From Myxococcales bacterium (lineage in GTDB: Bacteria > Myxococcota_A > Polyangia > Haliangiales > Haliangiaceae): a stretch of 45,752 nucleotides of DNA. The notes under the pieces were generated by a model that saw only the letters and a program-made list of their open reading frames with translations, did not search any database and had not been told where the DNA came from. Position 1 is the stretch's first letter. Each line of letters begins with the position of its first letter. A program made the translations under genes and the position numbers. Positions 25,889 to 35,347 of the stretch are shown here, one piece after another. The stretch lies in NCBI GenBank assembly GCA_028287115.1, contig JAQBQF010000064.1:1-45752 (forward strand), written 5' to 3'.

Positions 25889-27063
25889 ATGTTCCGAGTT
25901 TGTTGTGTGGCGTTCGTGCTCGGGGGGTGTCATGGGCCCGCAGTTCCAGCGGTACCCGGAAAAGGCGGACCCGCATGGGTCGAGCTGACGAGCGAGCACT
26001 TCGTCGTGTGGACCGACACGTCGAACGCCCACGGACGCGAGCTGATCCAGCAACTCGAGCACCTGCGCCAAGTGGTGCTCGGCGTCGCCTTTCCGAACGA
26101 CACCGCGGCGAACGGCAAGAGCTTCGTGATCGCACTACGCGATGGCGAAGAAGTCGGCGCGTACATACCGGAACAATTCATCGCGTACGCGTCAGGGGAC
26201 GGCAATCCGGCGCGGCGTCCGATGATCCTGCTTCCGGCGGACGTCGATGGCAGCGACGCTCACGTGATCACGCACGAGCTGACGCACGTGATCTCGTACA
26301 ACGTGATCCGGCATCAGCCGCCGTGGTTTGCCGAAGGCATCGCAGGTTTCTTCGCGACGGTACGCCTCGATGCAGGGCTCGAAAACGTCGACGTCGGCCA
26401 GCCGCTCGATCATGTCGTCCAGAGCCTGCGCTACAGCCGCCCGAAATCGGCGCGCGCGCTGTTCGCGTGTCGCGAGAACATCTGCATGGACGAGATGTTC
26501 TACGCCACCACGTGGGCGTTGTTTTCATTTCTTGCGAACGAGCATCCGGCCGAGCTGCTGAAGCTCGAAGCGCGACTCGACGAGCTTCCGGACCAGGAAC
26601 AAGCGAAGGCGTGGAGCGAGGTGTTTCCCGAGCTGACCCCGGAGGCGCTCGATCACGAGCTCGCGGGCTGGCTCGCTCACGGCAGACACGTGGTCTGGCA
26701 CTTCAAGGCGAAGTTGCAAGATTGGCCTGTCACCGAGCGCAAGCTCGCGGACGGTGATGTCTACGCGGCCCGCGCGCTGCTTCGGATGATGTTCAAACGC
26801 GAGGGCGCGGAGGCCGAGCTCGCGACTGCGCTCGCCGCCGAAACCTGCTCGCGAACTTGGTCGACGCCGCGGCGAAGAAGTCGATCACCCCGAGCGCCGC
26901 CCGCGCGGTGGCGGCGGCTCATCCCGACGATTGGCGGTCCTGGTACCTCGTCATGATGGCGATCCGCAGCGGCGAAGAAGCACACGATGCACACGACACG
27001 GCGTGCAGGCTTCTGTTCAAGGCCGCGGACGTGCGCGCCGCCCGATGGATGTGCGCGCGCTGA
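25889..27063 (+). CDS. HExxH zinc-peptidase-like lipoprotein, frameshifted
   Basis: The ATG at 25889 follows TATGGT by six bases and begins a lipoprotein signal (MFRVCCVAFVLGGC). Residues 129-133 are HELTH and Glu149 in PPWFAEGIAGFFA supplies the third zinc ligand, the gluzincin pattern seen in DUF1570-like proteins. After base 26843 the frame turns Arg/Ser/Pro-rich and stops at 26956. The next frame continues sensibly (LLANLVDAAAKKSITPSAAR...) to a stop at 27063. One extra A in the AAA at 26841-26843 would restore one protein of about 391 residues ending RWMCAR. Either the gene is damaged or the base is a sequencing error. Its stop directly abuts that of the convergent RCC1 gene. Confidence 0.7.
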
Positions 27064-29217
27064 TCAATAGATCTCGGTGAAGTGCGTGAGCCACGACGCG
27101 CCGTTGCCGAGCTCGCCCGCCGCATTGGCTCCGAAGCACCACCGCGTGTGATCCGCGCGAATGCCGCACGTGAAGTGATCGCCGGCGGCGACGTCGATCC
27201 AGTCGTCGAACATCACCTGCACGGGCACGTTGCGCTGCTGCAGGAGCGGATCGCCGAGCTGGCCTTGATCCCCGTGCCCCCAGCACCACAGCGTGCGGTC
27301 GGCGGCGAGTGCACACGCGTGATAGTCACCGGCAACGACCTTCGTCCAATCGGTTCGCGTTCCAACTTGCAGCGGCACGAGGCTGCCGTTCGGAACGCCC
27401 TGACCGAGCTGGCCGAAGGTGCCCTGGCCCCAACAGTAGAGCTGGCCCACGGAAACCGCGCAGGCGAACTGTTGCCCGATCGCAACGCGCGCCTCGCCCG
27501 AGAGCGCCGCCACGGCTTGCGGCGTCGTGAAAGTGCCGGTCATGTTGTTACCGAGCTCGCCGCTCGTGCCGGTGCCCCAACACGACAGCCCAGTCATCCC
27601 GATGGCGCAGGTCGTGTGGCCCCCCGCATAGATCCGGGTCCAGCTGCCGGGAATCGTCACCGCCGGTTTAGCGATCACCGTCCCGTCGCCGAGTTGCCCG
27701 TGATCGTTGCTGCCACCGCACCGCAGCGTTCCGTCGGTCAAGACCCAGCACATGTAGTCGTCGCCACTGGCGATCGCCATGACGTTGACAGCGATCGGGG
27801 TGGCGACGAGATGGGTGATATTATCCGTTCCCACGCCCCACACCGACGCCGTGCCGATGTTCCCCAGCGCGGCCGTGCTCTGGTAGCCGACGGACGCCGT
27901 CGTGATCTCGAAGAGCGATGGGAACGTGGTTTGCCGATCGAGGACGGTCTGATCTCCGGCCTGACCGTCAAAGTTTTCACCCCAGCACTCGATCGTCCCG
28001 CCGGTGGTGATCGCACACGCGTGCGTGCGATTCGCATAGATCGTCGCCCAGTCGCTGCGCGAATCGGCTTGGGCGGGCGCGTGGCGTTCACCGAATGGAA
28101 AGCCGATTTGCCCGTAATTATTCGAGCCGCTGCAATACAGGTGCGCCTGGTCATCGATCGCACACGTGGTTTCCGACGAGGCCGCGACCTGCGCCGCGCG
28201 AATCGGAACGAGCGCCGGAACGTTCGCGAAGTCGGCGCTCGGAAGCCCCAGTGCGCCGTGCTGATTCGAACCCCAGCAATACAGCGCGCCGGTCGCCGCG
28301 AACCCGCACGAGTGCGCCACGCCGACGGCAACGCCGCTCAAGCGCTGTGTTCCAACTGTCATCGTCGGAATCGCCGTGTCCGGGCCGCGATCCGTACCGA
28401 GCTCTCCGCTGCGATTGGGTCCCCAGCACCAGGTTGTCCCGTCGGTCTCGGCCGCGCAGGTATGAAAGCCGCTCGTCGAGACGCTGGCCCACACATGGCC
28501 CACGCCGACCGCGGTCGGCACCGTGCGATCCATGAACGTGCTGTCGCCGACCTGCGAGTTGCCGTTGTTGCCCCAACACCACAGCGTGCCTCCCACCAGG
28601 ATCCCGCACGCCGTGTCACCGCCCAGCGACACGGACATCCAGCGTGCACCGGTCACAGGGTCGCCGACCTTCGCGGGAACCGGTTGATCGGTCACGCCCC
28701 CGAGTCCGGTCGCCCCATGCGCGCCGGATCCCCAGCACCACAGCGATTGATCCGGCTGGATACCGCACGTACGCGATAGCGAGGCTGTGATCGCAGACCA
28801 CGTCGCCGCTCCGGTCCGGCGCGGCGAGGTGACGAGCTCGTTCACCGGGCCCATGCCGAGTGCGAAGGTCGTGTTCGTGCCCCAACACCACAGCTCGCCG
28901 GCTGCACGTAGCCCACATGCATGAAAGTTCGTGATCGCGATGTCGGTCCAATCGCTGTCGGTTCCGACGCGAGTTGGGGGCGCGAGGTACGGCGAGCTGC
29001 CGATCCCGAGCTGTCCGTACTCGCCGATGCCCCAGCACCAGAGCTCTCCGCTCACCGTGATCGCGCATCCAGAGCCTTGGGAGAGCGCGACCTTCTTCCA
29101 GCCTCGCGAGATGCCGGGCGCATCGACCGCGCCGCCATCTCCCGTCGACGACGGATCAAACCCGATACGCCCGCAACCCACGCTCAGGATACAGAGGACG
29201 AGCGCGAGACGGCTCAC
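27064..29217 (-). CDS. RCC1-repeat lipoprotein
   Basis: 717 residues from a GTG at 29217; TACGAT lies six bases before it. A lipoprotein signal ([15 protein letters not shown]) and a short linker precede about 14 repeats of ~45 residues around the core [WY]CWGxNxxGQLG. Examples are [24 protein letters not shown] and [12 protein letters not shown]; one copy ([12 protein letters not shown]) is degenerate. Fourteen blades would make two seven-bladed propellers. Each blade also carries a preceding Cys (HACAL, TTCAI), giving a regular Cys pair per blade, probably disulfide-bonded outside the cell. RCC1 lipoproteins are abundant in this lineage; the ligand is unknown. Confidence 0.88.
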   Translation of the reverse strand: MSRLALVLCILSVGCGRIGFDPSSTGDGGAVDAPGISRGWKKVALSQGSGCAITVSGELWCWGIGEYGQLGIGSSPYLAPPTRVGTDSDWTDIAITNFHACGLRAAGELWCWGTNTTFALGMGPVNELVTSPRRTGAATWSAITASLSRTCGIQPDQSLWCWGSGAHGATGLGGVTDQPVPAKVGDPVTGARWMSVSLGGDTACGILVGGTLWCWGNNGNSQVGDSTFMDRTVPTAVGVGHVWASVSTSGFHTCAAETDGTTWCWGPNRSGELGTDRGPDTAIPTMTVGTQRLSGVAVGVAHSCGFAATGALYCWGSNQHGALGLPSADFANVPALVPIRAAQVAASSETTCAIDDQAHLYCSGSNNYGQIGFPFGERHAPAQADSRSDWATIYANRTHACAITTGGTIECWGENFDGQAGDQTVLDRQTTFPSLFEITTASVGYQSTAALGNIGTASVWGVGTDNITHLVATPIAVNVMAIASGDDYMCWVLTDGTLRCGGSNDHGQLGDGTVIAKPAVTIPGSWTRIYAGGHTTCAIGMTGLSCWGTGTSGELGNNMTGTFTTPQAVAALSGEARVAIGQQFACAVSVGQLYCWGQGTFGQLGQGVPNGSLVPLQVGTRTDWTKVVAGDYHACALAADRTLWCWGHGDQGQLGDPLLQQRNVPVQVMFDDWIDVAAGDHFTCGIRADHTRWCFGANAAGELGNGASWLTHFTEIY

Positions 29218-29229
29218 GCCGCCATCGTA

Positions 29230-30198
29230 TCACCGGCTCGCTTTGAGCTTCTTGATCTCTGCGATGAGCTCGGGGACTGCCTTCTCCCAGTCCGCCACGA
29301 TGCCGTAATCGGCGACCTGGAAGATCGGCTCGTCCTTGTTCTTGTTGATCGCGACGATCGTCTTGCTGCCCTTCATGCCCGCGAGGTGCTGGATCGCACC
29401 GGAGATCGCGACCGCGAAGTAGAGGTTCGGGGCGACGATCTTGCCGGTCTGGCCGACCTGCCAGTCGGCGGGGACCATGCCGGCATCGGTCGCGGCGCGC
29501 GAAGCGCCCATCGCGGCGCCGAGCAGATCCGCGAGCTGCTCGAGGACCTTGAAGTTCTCGCCGGTCTTCATGCCGCGGCCGCCGGAGACGACAACCTTCG
29601 CGTCGCCGAGGTCGGGGCGATCGCTCTTCTGTGCGTCGAGCTTCTCGAACTTCGCGCCGAGCGCGTTGACGTCACCCGCGGCAGCCGTGGTGACCGTGCC
29701 CGCCGAGGGTAGCTCGGCAGCGGCCTCGAACTCGGACTGGCGTGGCGTGACGATGATGATCGGCGTTGCGATCTCGACGTTCGAGTACGCGTTGCCGGCG
29801 AGGATCGGCCGGCGAAACTGATTCTTGCCTTCGACCTTCGCGATGTCTGACGCCATGCCGGCGTCGAGCAGCGACGCGACGCGCGGCATCAGGTCCTTGC
29901 CGACCGAGGTCGCGGTCGCGCTGACGACGGTTGCGCCTTGCTCCTTCGCGAGCCGCGCGACGATCGGCGCGTAGGTCTCGGCGAGATAGTGATCGAGCTT
30001 GCCGTCTTCGACGACGACGACTTTCGGCGCGAACTTCGCCGCGTGTGCGCTCGCGGCTTGTGCGCCGGCGCCGACGAGCAGCGCGATCACTTCACCGCCG
30101 TGCGCCTTCGCGGCCTCGCGTGCGAACGCGATGTTCGAGAGCGCGCTCGACTTGAGGTTGGCACCGGAGAATTCGGAAAATGCGAGAACGTTACCCAT
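29230..30198 (-). CDS. etfA: Electron transfer flavoprotein, alpha subunit
   Basis: 322 residues, the usual length. The C-terminal FAD-binding domain is clear: [22 protein letters not shown], then [39 protein letters not shown] and [19 protein letters not shown]. With EtfB it takes electrons from acyl-CoA dehydrogenases and passes them to ETF:quinone oxidoreductase. Its ATG overlaps the etfB stop by one base (TAATG), so the two are coupled. Confidence 0.96.
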   Translation of the reverse strand: MGNVLAFSEFSGANLKSSALSNIAFAREAAKAHGGEVIALLVGAGAQAASAHAAKFAPKVVVVEDGKLDHYLAETYAPIVARLAKEQGATVVSATATSVGKDLMPRVASLLDAGMASDIAKVEGKNQFRRPILAGNAYSNVEIATPIIIVTPRQSEFEAAAELPSAGTVTTAAAGDVNALGAKFEKLDAQKSDRPDLGDAKVVVSGGRGMKTGENFKVLEQLADLLGAAMGASRAATDAGMVPADWQVGQTGKIVAPNLYFAVAISGAIQHLAGMKGSKTIVAINKNKDEPIFQVADYGIVADWEKAVPELIAEIKKLKASR

Positions 30199-31016
30199 TA
30201 GATCACCTTGGCTTCGTCGGCGAGCTTCTTCACGAGGGTGGGGATATCCGCGACGATCTGGCCGGGCGGCCGCGGAGGCGGCAGCGTCACCGACAGCTCC
30301 TTGATCACGGGCTTCGGTTCGGCGCCGTAGTCCGCGAGCTTGGCGACCGACATCGGCTTCTTCTTCGCCGCCATGATGCCTTTGAGCGACGGCAGGCGCG
30401 CGCCTTCACCTGAGTACGAGAACGTTGCCGGCGTGACGCCGTTCTTGACCGCGTGCGATCCGACGATCCGCAGATCGACCGTGACGACCGCGGGGATCGG
30501 GACGCGCTTGTACTCGACACCGCCGTCGACCTCGCGGCCGACGACGAGTGACTTATCAGCCAGCTCGACCGAGGCAGCGAACGTCGCCTGCGGCCAGCCG
30601 AGCTTGCCGGCGAGCATCTGGCCGACCTGATTGGCGTCGCCGTCGACCGCTTGCTTGCCGAGGATCACGAGATCCGGCTTCTCGGCCGCGACGATCGCGG
30701 CGAGGACCTTGACGACGACGAGCGAGTCGATCTCGTCATCTTTGGCGACGACGTGGATCGCGCGATCGGCGCCCATCGCGAGACACGTGCGAATCTCTTT
30801 CGCCGCGTCCTCCGGGCCGATCGAGACGACGATGATCTCGCCGCCGGTGCGCGTGTTCGTCTCGCCGTTCTCGAGCAGCCGCAGCGCGGTCTCGATCGCG
30901 TACTCGTCGAACGTGTTGACGATCCAAGACGCGCCGGTCAGATCGATGTGGCCGTCTTTGAGCTTTGCCTTCTGCGTGGGGTCGGGGACCCGCTTCACGG
31001 GGACGAGGATCTTCAT
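30198..31016 (-). CDS. etfB: Electron transfer flavoprotein, beta subunit
   Basis: 272 residues with the standard N-terminus [13 protein letters not shown], the AMP-binding region ([20 protein letters not shown]) and the EtfB signature region around [13 protein letters not shown]. It follows the TetR stop by five bases, with AGGAG just before its ATG that includes the TetR stop TAG. The three genes therefore form one transcript, tetR-etfB-etfA. It should be controlled by the operator described at 31648-31667. Confidence 0.96.
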   Translation of the reverse strand: MKILVPVKRVPDPTQKAKLKDGHIDLTGASWIVNTFDEYAIETALRLLENGETNTRTGGEIIVVSIGPEDAAKEIRTCLAMGADRAIHVVAKDDEIDSLVVVKVLAAIVAAEKPDLVILGKQAVDGDANQVGQMLAGKLGWPQATFAASVELADKSLVVGREVDGGVEYKRVPIPAVVTVDLRIVGSHAVKNGVTPATFSYSGEGARLPSLKGIMAAKKKPMSVAKLADYGAEPKPVIKELSVTLPPPRPPGQIVADIPTLVKKLADEAKVI

Positions 31017-31021
31017 AACTC

Positions 31022-31663
31022 CTACTTTCTTTGGAGACCGGTCGTGACGAGCGTGATGACCCAGTCGGCGGCGCGGACGATATCGAACTTCTTCGGGCGG
31101 GTTCCAGGTGTCGAGCCACCGATCACGGGGGCCTTCGCGAGCACCCAGGCGAGCGCGAGCTCGTCGAGCACTCCGAAGATCATTCGAGCGGCGACATGAG
31201 CGGGGATCGAAGCGTCGACCTCACCTTTGTCTTGCGCAGCGACGATGATGCCGCCGAGTAGCCGCAGGAAATCAGCGAACGCGGGGTTGTCGTACTCCTT
31301 CATGAACTTGCTGCTCTGGCGCAGCTCGATCGTGAGGACCTCGGCAGCCGTGGGCTCGTCGTGGACGAGCTGGAGGTACGTGCGAATGAACGTGTGCAGC
31401 TGGTCGCGAGGAGCCACGGCAGCGGTCGCGGCGGCGAGCGTCTCGTTGAGCTGCTGCATGCGCCGCTCGAAGTACGAGATCAGCAGGTCGTCCTTGCTCT
31501 TGAAGTAGAGATAGATCGTGCCGTCGGCGACGCCCGCCTCTTTGGCGACATCGGAGACCTTCGCAGCGAAAAATCCGTGGCGCGCGAAGATCCGCTCGGC
31601 GGCCGTCAGGATCCGCTCGCGCTTGTCTCCAGAGCCTCGTTCTGCGGCTGAATGAGCCGTCAT
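31022..31663 (-). CDS. TetR-family regulator, probable fatty-acid (FadR/YsiA-like) repressor
   Basis: 213 residues. The N-terminal helix-turn-helix is VSDVAKEAGVADGTIYLYFKSKDDLL (recognition helix at about 41-50) after RERILTAAERIFARHGF. The C-terminal domain is a ligand/dimer domain; TRPKKFDIV near the end is an Arg/Lys-rich tail. In Bacillus subtilis the TetR-type FadR (YsiA) is encoded with etfB-etfA and is released from DNA by long-chain acyl-CoA. The same gene order and the same operator half-site occur here, which supports an acyl-CoA-responsive repressor by inference. The ATG at 31663 is the only start in range and lies inside the operator. Confidence 0.9.
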   Translation of the reverse strand: MTAHSAAERGSGDKRERILTAAERIFARHGFFAAKVSDVAKEAGVADGTIYLYFKSKDDLLISYFERRMQQLNETLAAATAAVAPRDQLHTFIRTYLQLVHDEPTAAEVLTIELRQSSKFMKEYDNPAFADFLRLLGGIIVAAQDKGEVDASIPAHVAARMIFGVLDELALAWVLAKAPVIGGSTPGTRPKKFDIVRAADWVITLVTTGLQRK

Positions 31664-31667
31664 TCAG
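31648..31667. promoter_or_regulatory. FadR-box-like operator overlapping the TetR start codon
   Basis: CTGAATGA-GCCG-TCATTCAG is a perfect palindrome of eight-base arms and a four-base spacer. Its TGAATGA/TCATTCA half-sites and spacing equal those of the Bacillus TetR-type FadR box as I recall it (TGAATGA-N4-TCATTCA). It covers the predicted transcription start and the first codons of the regulator gene, so repressor binding would block initiation and give autoregulation of tetR-etfBA. No second copy was found by eye in the window. Confidence 0.75.
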
Positions 31668-31671
31668 TGAA

Positions 31672-31700
31672 GAGATACCCTTCATGACGCGTGACGTCAA
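31672..31700 (-). promoter_or_regulatory. Sigma-70-like promoter of tetR-etfBA
   Basis: TTGACG (31700-31695), exact 17-base spacer, TATCTC (31677-31672). The predicted start of transcription is near 31665, two bases before the ATG at 31663, so the message would be leaderless or nearly so. An eight-base palindrome TGACGTCA (31692-31699) overlaps the -35 box. Confidence 0.65.
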
Positions 31701-31725
31701 GATGACTCGGTGCGGAGCGAATCCG

Positions 31726-31754
31726 TTGATTCTCGGGAGTTGGTGCACTACAAC
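31726..31754 (+). promoter_or_regulatory. Promoter of the DsbA-like lipoprotein gene
   Basis: TTGATT (31726-31731), exact 17-base spacer, TACAAC (31749-31754), then six bases to the GTG at 31761. It supports the GTG as the true start and a leaderless message; the longer frame beginning at 31710 would lie upstream of this promoter. Confidence 0.55.
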
Positions 31755-31760
31755 GTCTAC

Positions 31761-32711
31761 GTGTTAAAGGCGCGCGTTGTCTCGTCGGGCCCGGTCCGTG
31801 GGCATTTGTTGCTGGCCCTTTTCGCGGCGCCGCTCCTCATGGGCGGAGCCTGCGAAAAGAAATCAGCGAAGGCGGGCGACACCGGTGCCATCACCGCACT
31901 CGATCGCGCGGGCTCTGGTGCCGCGCCAACAGGGCCGGTCGACAAGACGCCGCTACCGGGCATCGAGATCGACAAGCTCGGCAGCGACAAGCAGGAGCTG
32001 TTCTATTCGCTCGTCGGATCGCTGTCTTCGCCCTGCGGCAAGGCGCATAGCCTGCGCACGTCTTTTACGTCCGATACGGCCTGCAAGCGCGCGCCGTTCG
32101 CGGTTCGCTACTTGAAGTCTCTCCTCGAGGAGGAGATCCCCGAGGCCGAGGTCCGCGAGTTTTACGAGAAGAAATACAAGCCGACCGGCGATGCGCCGGT
32201 GAAGCTCGATGCGTCGAAGGCGCCGCATGAAGGCGCCGACGATGCGCAGGTCCGCCTCTACGAGTTCTACGACTACGGTTGCCCGCACTGCAAGCTGTTC
32301 AAGGCGATGATGGATCAGGTGCTCGCGGACGAGCAGGGCAAGGTCGTCGAGTACTTCATGCAGTTCCCGCTCGAGAAGCACGTCGACTCGAAGAGCGCGG
32401 CGCAGGCGGCGATCGCGGCCGGCCAGCAGGGCAAGTTCAAACAGATGCACGCGATGCTGTTCGACAAGACGCCGCTCCACGATCACGAGCACGTCAGCGA
32501 GTACGCCAAGGCGATCGGTGTCGACATGACGAAGTTCGAAGCGGACTACACGGCCGCGCTGCCGCACGTCGAGTCGGACCTCAAGCAGGGCGAGGCGGCC
32601 GGTGTGGATTCGACGCCTACCCTGTTCTTCAATGATCGTAAGTACGACGGACCTATGAGCCCGAAGTACATCGAGATGTGGATCGACGAAGAAGTCGCGG
32701 TGAATCGATGA
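31761..32711 (+). CDS. DsbA-family thioredoxin-fold lipoprotein
   Basis: 316 residues from a GTG chosen by the promoter at 31726-31754; GTGs at 31743 and 31710 are possible. A lipoprotein signal ends MGGAC (Cys at residue 31). An unassigned helical part follows (~60-150, with a Cys pair). The DsbA-type domain begins near 155: LYEFYDYGCPHCKLFK has the redox pair CPHC at 174-177. The cis-proline loop is GVDSTPTLFFNDRKY near the C-terminus. Such proteins oxidise or reshuffle disulfides in the periplasm, fitting the many Cys-rich exported proteins here. It overlaps the next thioredoxin gene by four bases (ATGA). Confidence 0.85.
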   Translation: MLKARVVSSGPVRGHLLLALFAAPLLMGGACEKKSAKAGDTGAITALDRAGSGAAPTGPVDKTPLPGIEIDKLGSDKQELFYSLVGSLSSPCGKAHSLRTSFTSDTACKRAPFAVRYLKSLLEEEIPEAEVREFYEKKYKPTGDAPVKLDASKAPHEGADDAQVRLYEFYDYGCPHCKLFKAMMDQVLADEQGKVVEYFMQFPLEKHVDSKSAAQAAIAAGQQGKFKQMHAMLFDKTPLHDHEHVSEYAKAIGVDMTKFEADYTAALPHVESDLKQGEAAGVDSTPTLFFNDRKYDGPMSPKYIEMWIDEEVAVNR

Positions 32712-33238
32712 CAGGCCCGGGCCGTCTCATGGCCATGCGATTCCTGCTGATTGCGGTGGTGCTGGTGACCGCGAGCCGCGCGCACGCCGACGAGCTCAAG
32801 GTCGGCGATCGCCTGGCCGAGCTCGATACCGCGACGGATGTCTCCGGCAAGGCGTTCAAGCTCAAGGCTCTGAAGGGCAAGTGGACGATGGTCACGTTCG
32901 GGGCCTCGTGGTGCAAGCCGTGCAAAAAAGAGCTGCCCGCCTGGGACGCGCTCGCGCCCGACTGGAAGGGCAAGGTCTCGTTCGTCGCGGTCGATCTCGA
33001 TACCGAGACCGACACCGGCAAGAAGTTTCACAAAGAGCTCAAGCTCAAGAACATGACGCTCGTGTATCTGTCTCCGGACTCGGCGATCGCCGCGAAGTAC
33101 GGCGCCGATCACATGCCGACGACCGTGCTCGCCGATCCGCAAGGAGTCATCCGCTACATCCGCGGCGGCTTCGAGAAGGGCGACATCAGCGGCGAGGTCA
33201 AGAAGATGCGCGAGGAGCTCCAGAAGCTCGTGAAGTAG
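32708..33238 (+). CDS. TlpA/ResA-like periplasmic thioredoxin
   Basis: 176 residues from an ATG overlapping the previous stop (ATGA); internal ATGs at 32729 and 32735 would shorten the signal only. The signal peptide ends SRAHA. The redox centre CKPC lies at 69-72 in FGASWCKPCKKELPAW, and the cis-Pro loop is DHMPTTVLADPQG. ResA/TlpA proteins reduce apocytochrome c or keep other periplasmic thiols reduced. Coupled expression with a DsbA-like lipoprotein suggests the two form an exported thiol-redox pair. Confidence 0.88.
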   Translation: MTGPGRLMAMRFLLIAVVLVTASRAHADELKVGDRLAELDTATDVSGKAFKLKALKGKWTMVTFGASWCKPCKKELPAWDALAPDWKGKVSFVAVDLDTETDTGKKFHKELKLKNMTLVYLSPDSAIAAKYGADHMPTTVLADPQGVIRYIRGGFEKGDISGEVKKMREELQKLVK

Positions 33239-33254
33239 GCGTTACGCTCGCCGG

Positions 33255-34922
33255 ATGGGCGCTGACGACGAGGCGACGATCAACGAGGCTGGTGGCCGAC
33301 AGACGCACACGAAGCGGATCACCGCGGCGCGGTACCGAGTGGGCGAGCAGATCGGCAAAGGTGGGATGGGCGAGGTGCTCGACGCGCGCGACGAGCAGAT
33401 CGGACGCGATGTCGCGATCAAGCGCATGCGAGCGCCGGATCCGAACGACCGCGCGATCGCGCGATTCTTGCGAGAGGCACGGGTCCAGGGCCGACTCGAT
33501 CATCCCGCGATCGTGCCGGTCTACGAGCTCGGGCGTGACAACGACGGCCTGCCGTTCTTCGCGATGAAGAAGCTCGCAGGGACCACGCTCGCGAAGATCC
33601 TCGACACCGAGGAGCTCGACGCGAAGTATCCGCGGCAGCGGCTCCTCAGAGCCGTCGCCGATGTCTGCCTCGCGATCGAGCTCGCGCACACGCGCGGCGT
33701 GATTCACCGCGACATCAAGCCGGCGAACATGATCCTCGGCGAGTTCGGCGAGGTCTATGTCCTCGATTGGGGCGTCGCGAAGGTGATCGACGAGGAGGAC
33801 GGCGAGTTTGGCGATGTCTCGAGCGGCGAGCTCGCGACGATGGCCGGTGCCGCGGTCGGCACGCCGGGCTACATGTCTCCCGAGCAGCTGCTCGGCCAAG
33901 GAACCATCGACGGTCGCGCCGATGTCTACGCGCTCGGCTGTGTGCTCGCGGAGGTGCTCGCGCGCCCCGGTGATGGCGATGTGCCGCCCGAGCTCAAGGC
34001 GCTGTGCGAACGAGCCACGCACGATGATCCTCGCCTTCGCATCGCAACCGCACGCGAGCTCGGCGAGCACGTCCAGCGTTATCTCGATGGCGATCGCGAT
34101 CTCGCGTTGCGCCGGAAGCTCGCGCTGGAGCACCTCGATCTCGCACGCGCTGCCTTTGCCGAAGGCGACGAATCGCGCGCGACCGCGATCCAACAGGCCG
34201 GTCGGGCGCTCGCGCTCGATCCGACGTTGGCGGGTGCAGCGGAGCTCGTGGGTCGCTTGATGATCGAGCCGCCGCGGGTGATGCCGCGCGAGGTCGAGCT
34301 GCTGATCCACGAGGACGCGACGCGAACCGCTCGCACGAACGCGAGAGCCGCGATCTTCGGCCAGATCGGGTTTCTCGCGGCGATCCCCGCGCTGATGCTC
34401 GCCTCGGCGTCTTACATCATCCCGTTCGCGTTGCTGATCCTCCACAACATCTTCGTGCAATGGCGCTGCGCGCGCGGCGGCACCATTCCGCGGCCCTGGC
34501 GGATCGCGGCGAGCAACGCGATGGTGGTCGCGCTCGTCGCACGCCTGTTTTCGCCGTTCTTCCTCGCGCCCGGCGTTGCCGCGGTCTCCGCGATGATCCA
34601 GGCGTTCAATCCATTTCACAAACGCACGCGCGCGGTCGTGGTGATGGCCGCCGCGTTTTGTGCGGCGGTGCTCGTTCCGTTCGCGGCGGAAACCGCGGGT
34701 CTGCTCACACCGACGACGGACATGACCAATGGCGGGATGGTGCTCCATGCGCCGGGGTTGTCGTGGAGTGGACCGATCGCGATCACGATGACCTCGATCT
34801 ACGTGATCGTGTTGATCGCGCTGTCGGTCAGCATGGGGGACCGCATGCGCAGGAGCCAAGCGGAAGCTCGACGTCGCCTGCACCTGCAGGCGTGGCAGCT
34901 GAGCCAGCTCGCCTCCGCCTGA
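33255..34922 (+). CDS. Hanks-type Ser/Thr protein kinase with C-terminal membrane region
   Basis: 555 residues. Kinase motifs are complete: GKGGMGEV (34-41), Lys56, Glu74, HRDIKPAN (151-158), DWG in place of DFG (171-173), GTPGYMSPEQ (202-211) and ADVYALG (222-228). Only about 15 residues separate ADVYALG from PPELKALCERAT, where related kinases as I know them carry a longer segment with a PLHPRG-like loop; this looks like a shortened alpha-F/alpha-G region. YLDGDRDLALRRKLALEHL (~275) is typical of myxobacterial kinases. Residues ~365-535 hold about five membrane helices, so the kinase faces the cytosol. TACGCT sits six bases before the ATG. The 17-base gap suggests possible co-expression with tlpA-like. 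Confidence 0.92.
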   Translation: MGADDEATINEAGGRQTHTKRITAARYRVGEQIGKGGMGEVLDARDEQIGRDVAIKRMRAPDPNDRAIARFLREARVQGRLDHPAIVPVYELGRDNDGLPFFAMKKLAGTTLAKILDTEELDAKYPRQRLLRAVADVCLAIELAHTRGVIHRDIKPANMILGEFGEVYVLDWGVAKVIDEEDGEFGDVSSGELATMAGAAVGTPGYMSPEQLLGQGTIDGRADVYALGCVLAEVLARPGDGDVPPELKALCERATHDDPRLRIATARELGEHVQRYLDGDRDLALRRKLALEHLDLARAAFAEGDESRATAIQQAGRALALDPTLAGAAELVGRLMIEPPRVMPREVELLIHEDATRTARTNARAAIFGQIGFLAAIPALMLASASYIIPFALLILHNIFVQWRCARGGTIPRPWRIAASNAMVVALVARLFSPFFLAPGVAAVSAMIQAFNPFHKRTRAVVVMAAAFCAAVLVPFAAETAGLLTPTTDMTNGGMVLHAPGLSWSGPIAITMTSIYVIVLIALSVSMGDRMRRSQAEARRRLHLQAWQLSQLASA

Positions 34923-35345
34923 CTATTCGCGGTGCCAGTGCTCGACCTGCGGCGGTGCGGGTGGCGGCCAGCTGCACGGCGTGATCGCCAGCGGGGCCGA
35001 TACCTCGGCGAGCACGACCTCGAGCCTGTCGTCGGCGCAGGAGGTGACATGGACCGGAACGTGGGCATCACATGCATCGGCGCCGTGCATGAAGCGTTTC
35101 TCGATCGTGCCCGCGAGGCCTGTGCCCTCGCGATGCAGATCGATCACGCGCGGCGCGGCGATCACGTCTCGCGACGAGCCGCCGTCGACGAACAACGGAT
35201 AGACCTCGACCGAGGCAGGCCCTTGATCGAGGATCATCCAGCGCGCCGAGCCGACCCACACGCCCTGCAGATCGGCCGCGCAGGACGTGACGCTCGGTCG
35301 GCCCGTGCAACCGGCCACGAGCACGGCCGCGAGCAGCGCACGCAT
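34923..35345 (-). CDS. Small lipoprotein of unknown function
   Basis: 140 residues from the ATG at 35345. The lipoprotein signal is MRALLAAVLVAGC. The mature part has four further cysteines, a GVWVGSARWMILDQG strand and a Pro-rich tail ending EHWHRE. The strand pattern recalls small lipocalin-like or DUF-type beta barrels but I cannot name a family. It starts two bases after the prfA stop on the same strand, so it probably ends the rpmE-prfA transcript. Its stop directly abuts the kinase stop on the other strand. Confidence 0.7.
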   Translation of the reverse strand: MRALLAAVLVAGCTGRPSVTSCAADLQGVWVGSARWMILDQGPASVEVYPLFVDGGSSRDVIAAPRVIDLHREGTGLAGTIEKRFMHGADACDAHVPVHVTSCADDRLEVVLAEVSAPLAITPCSWPPPAPPQVEHWHRE

Positions 35346-35347
35346 CG

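Noticed and set aside
33198..34883. 561-codon minus-strand frame opposite the Ser/Thr kinase
   Set aside because: The kinase motifs on the plus strand are complete; the antisense frame is Arg/His-rich shadow.
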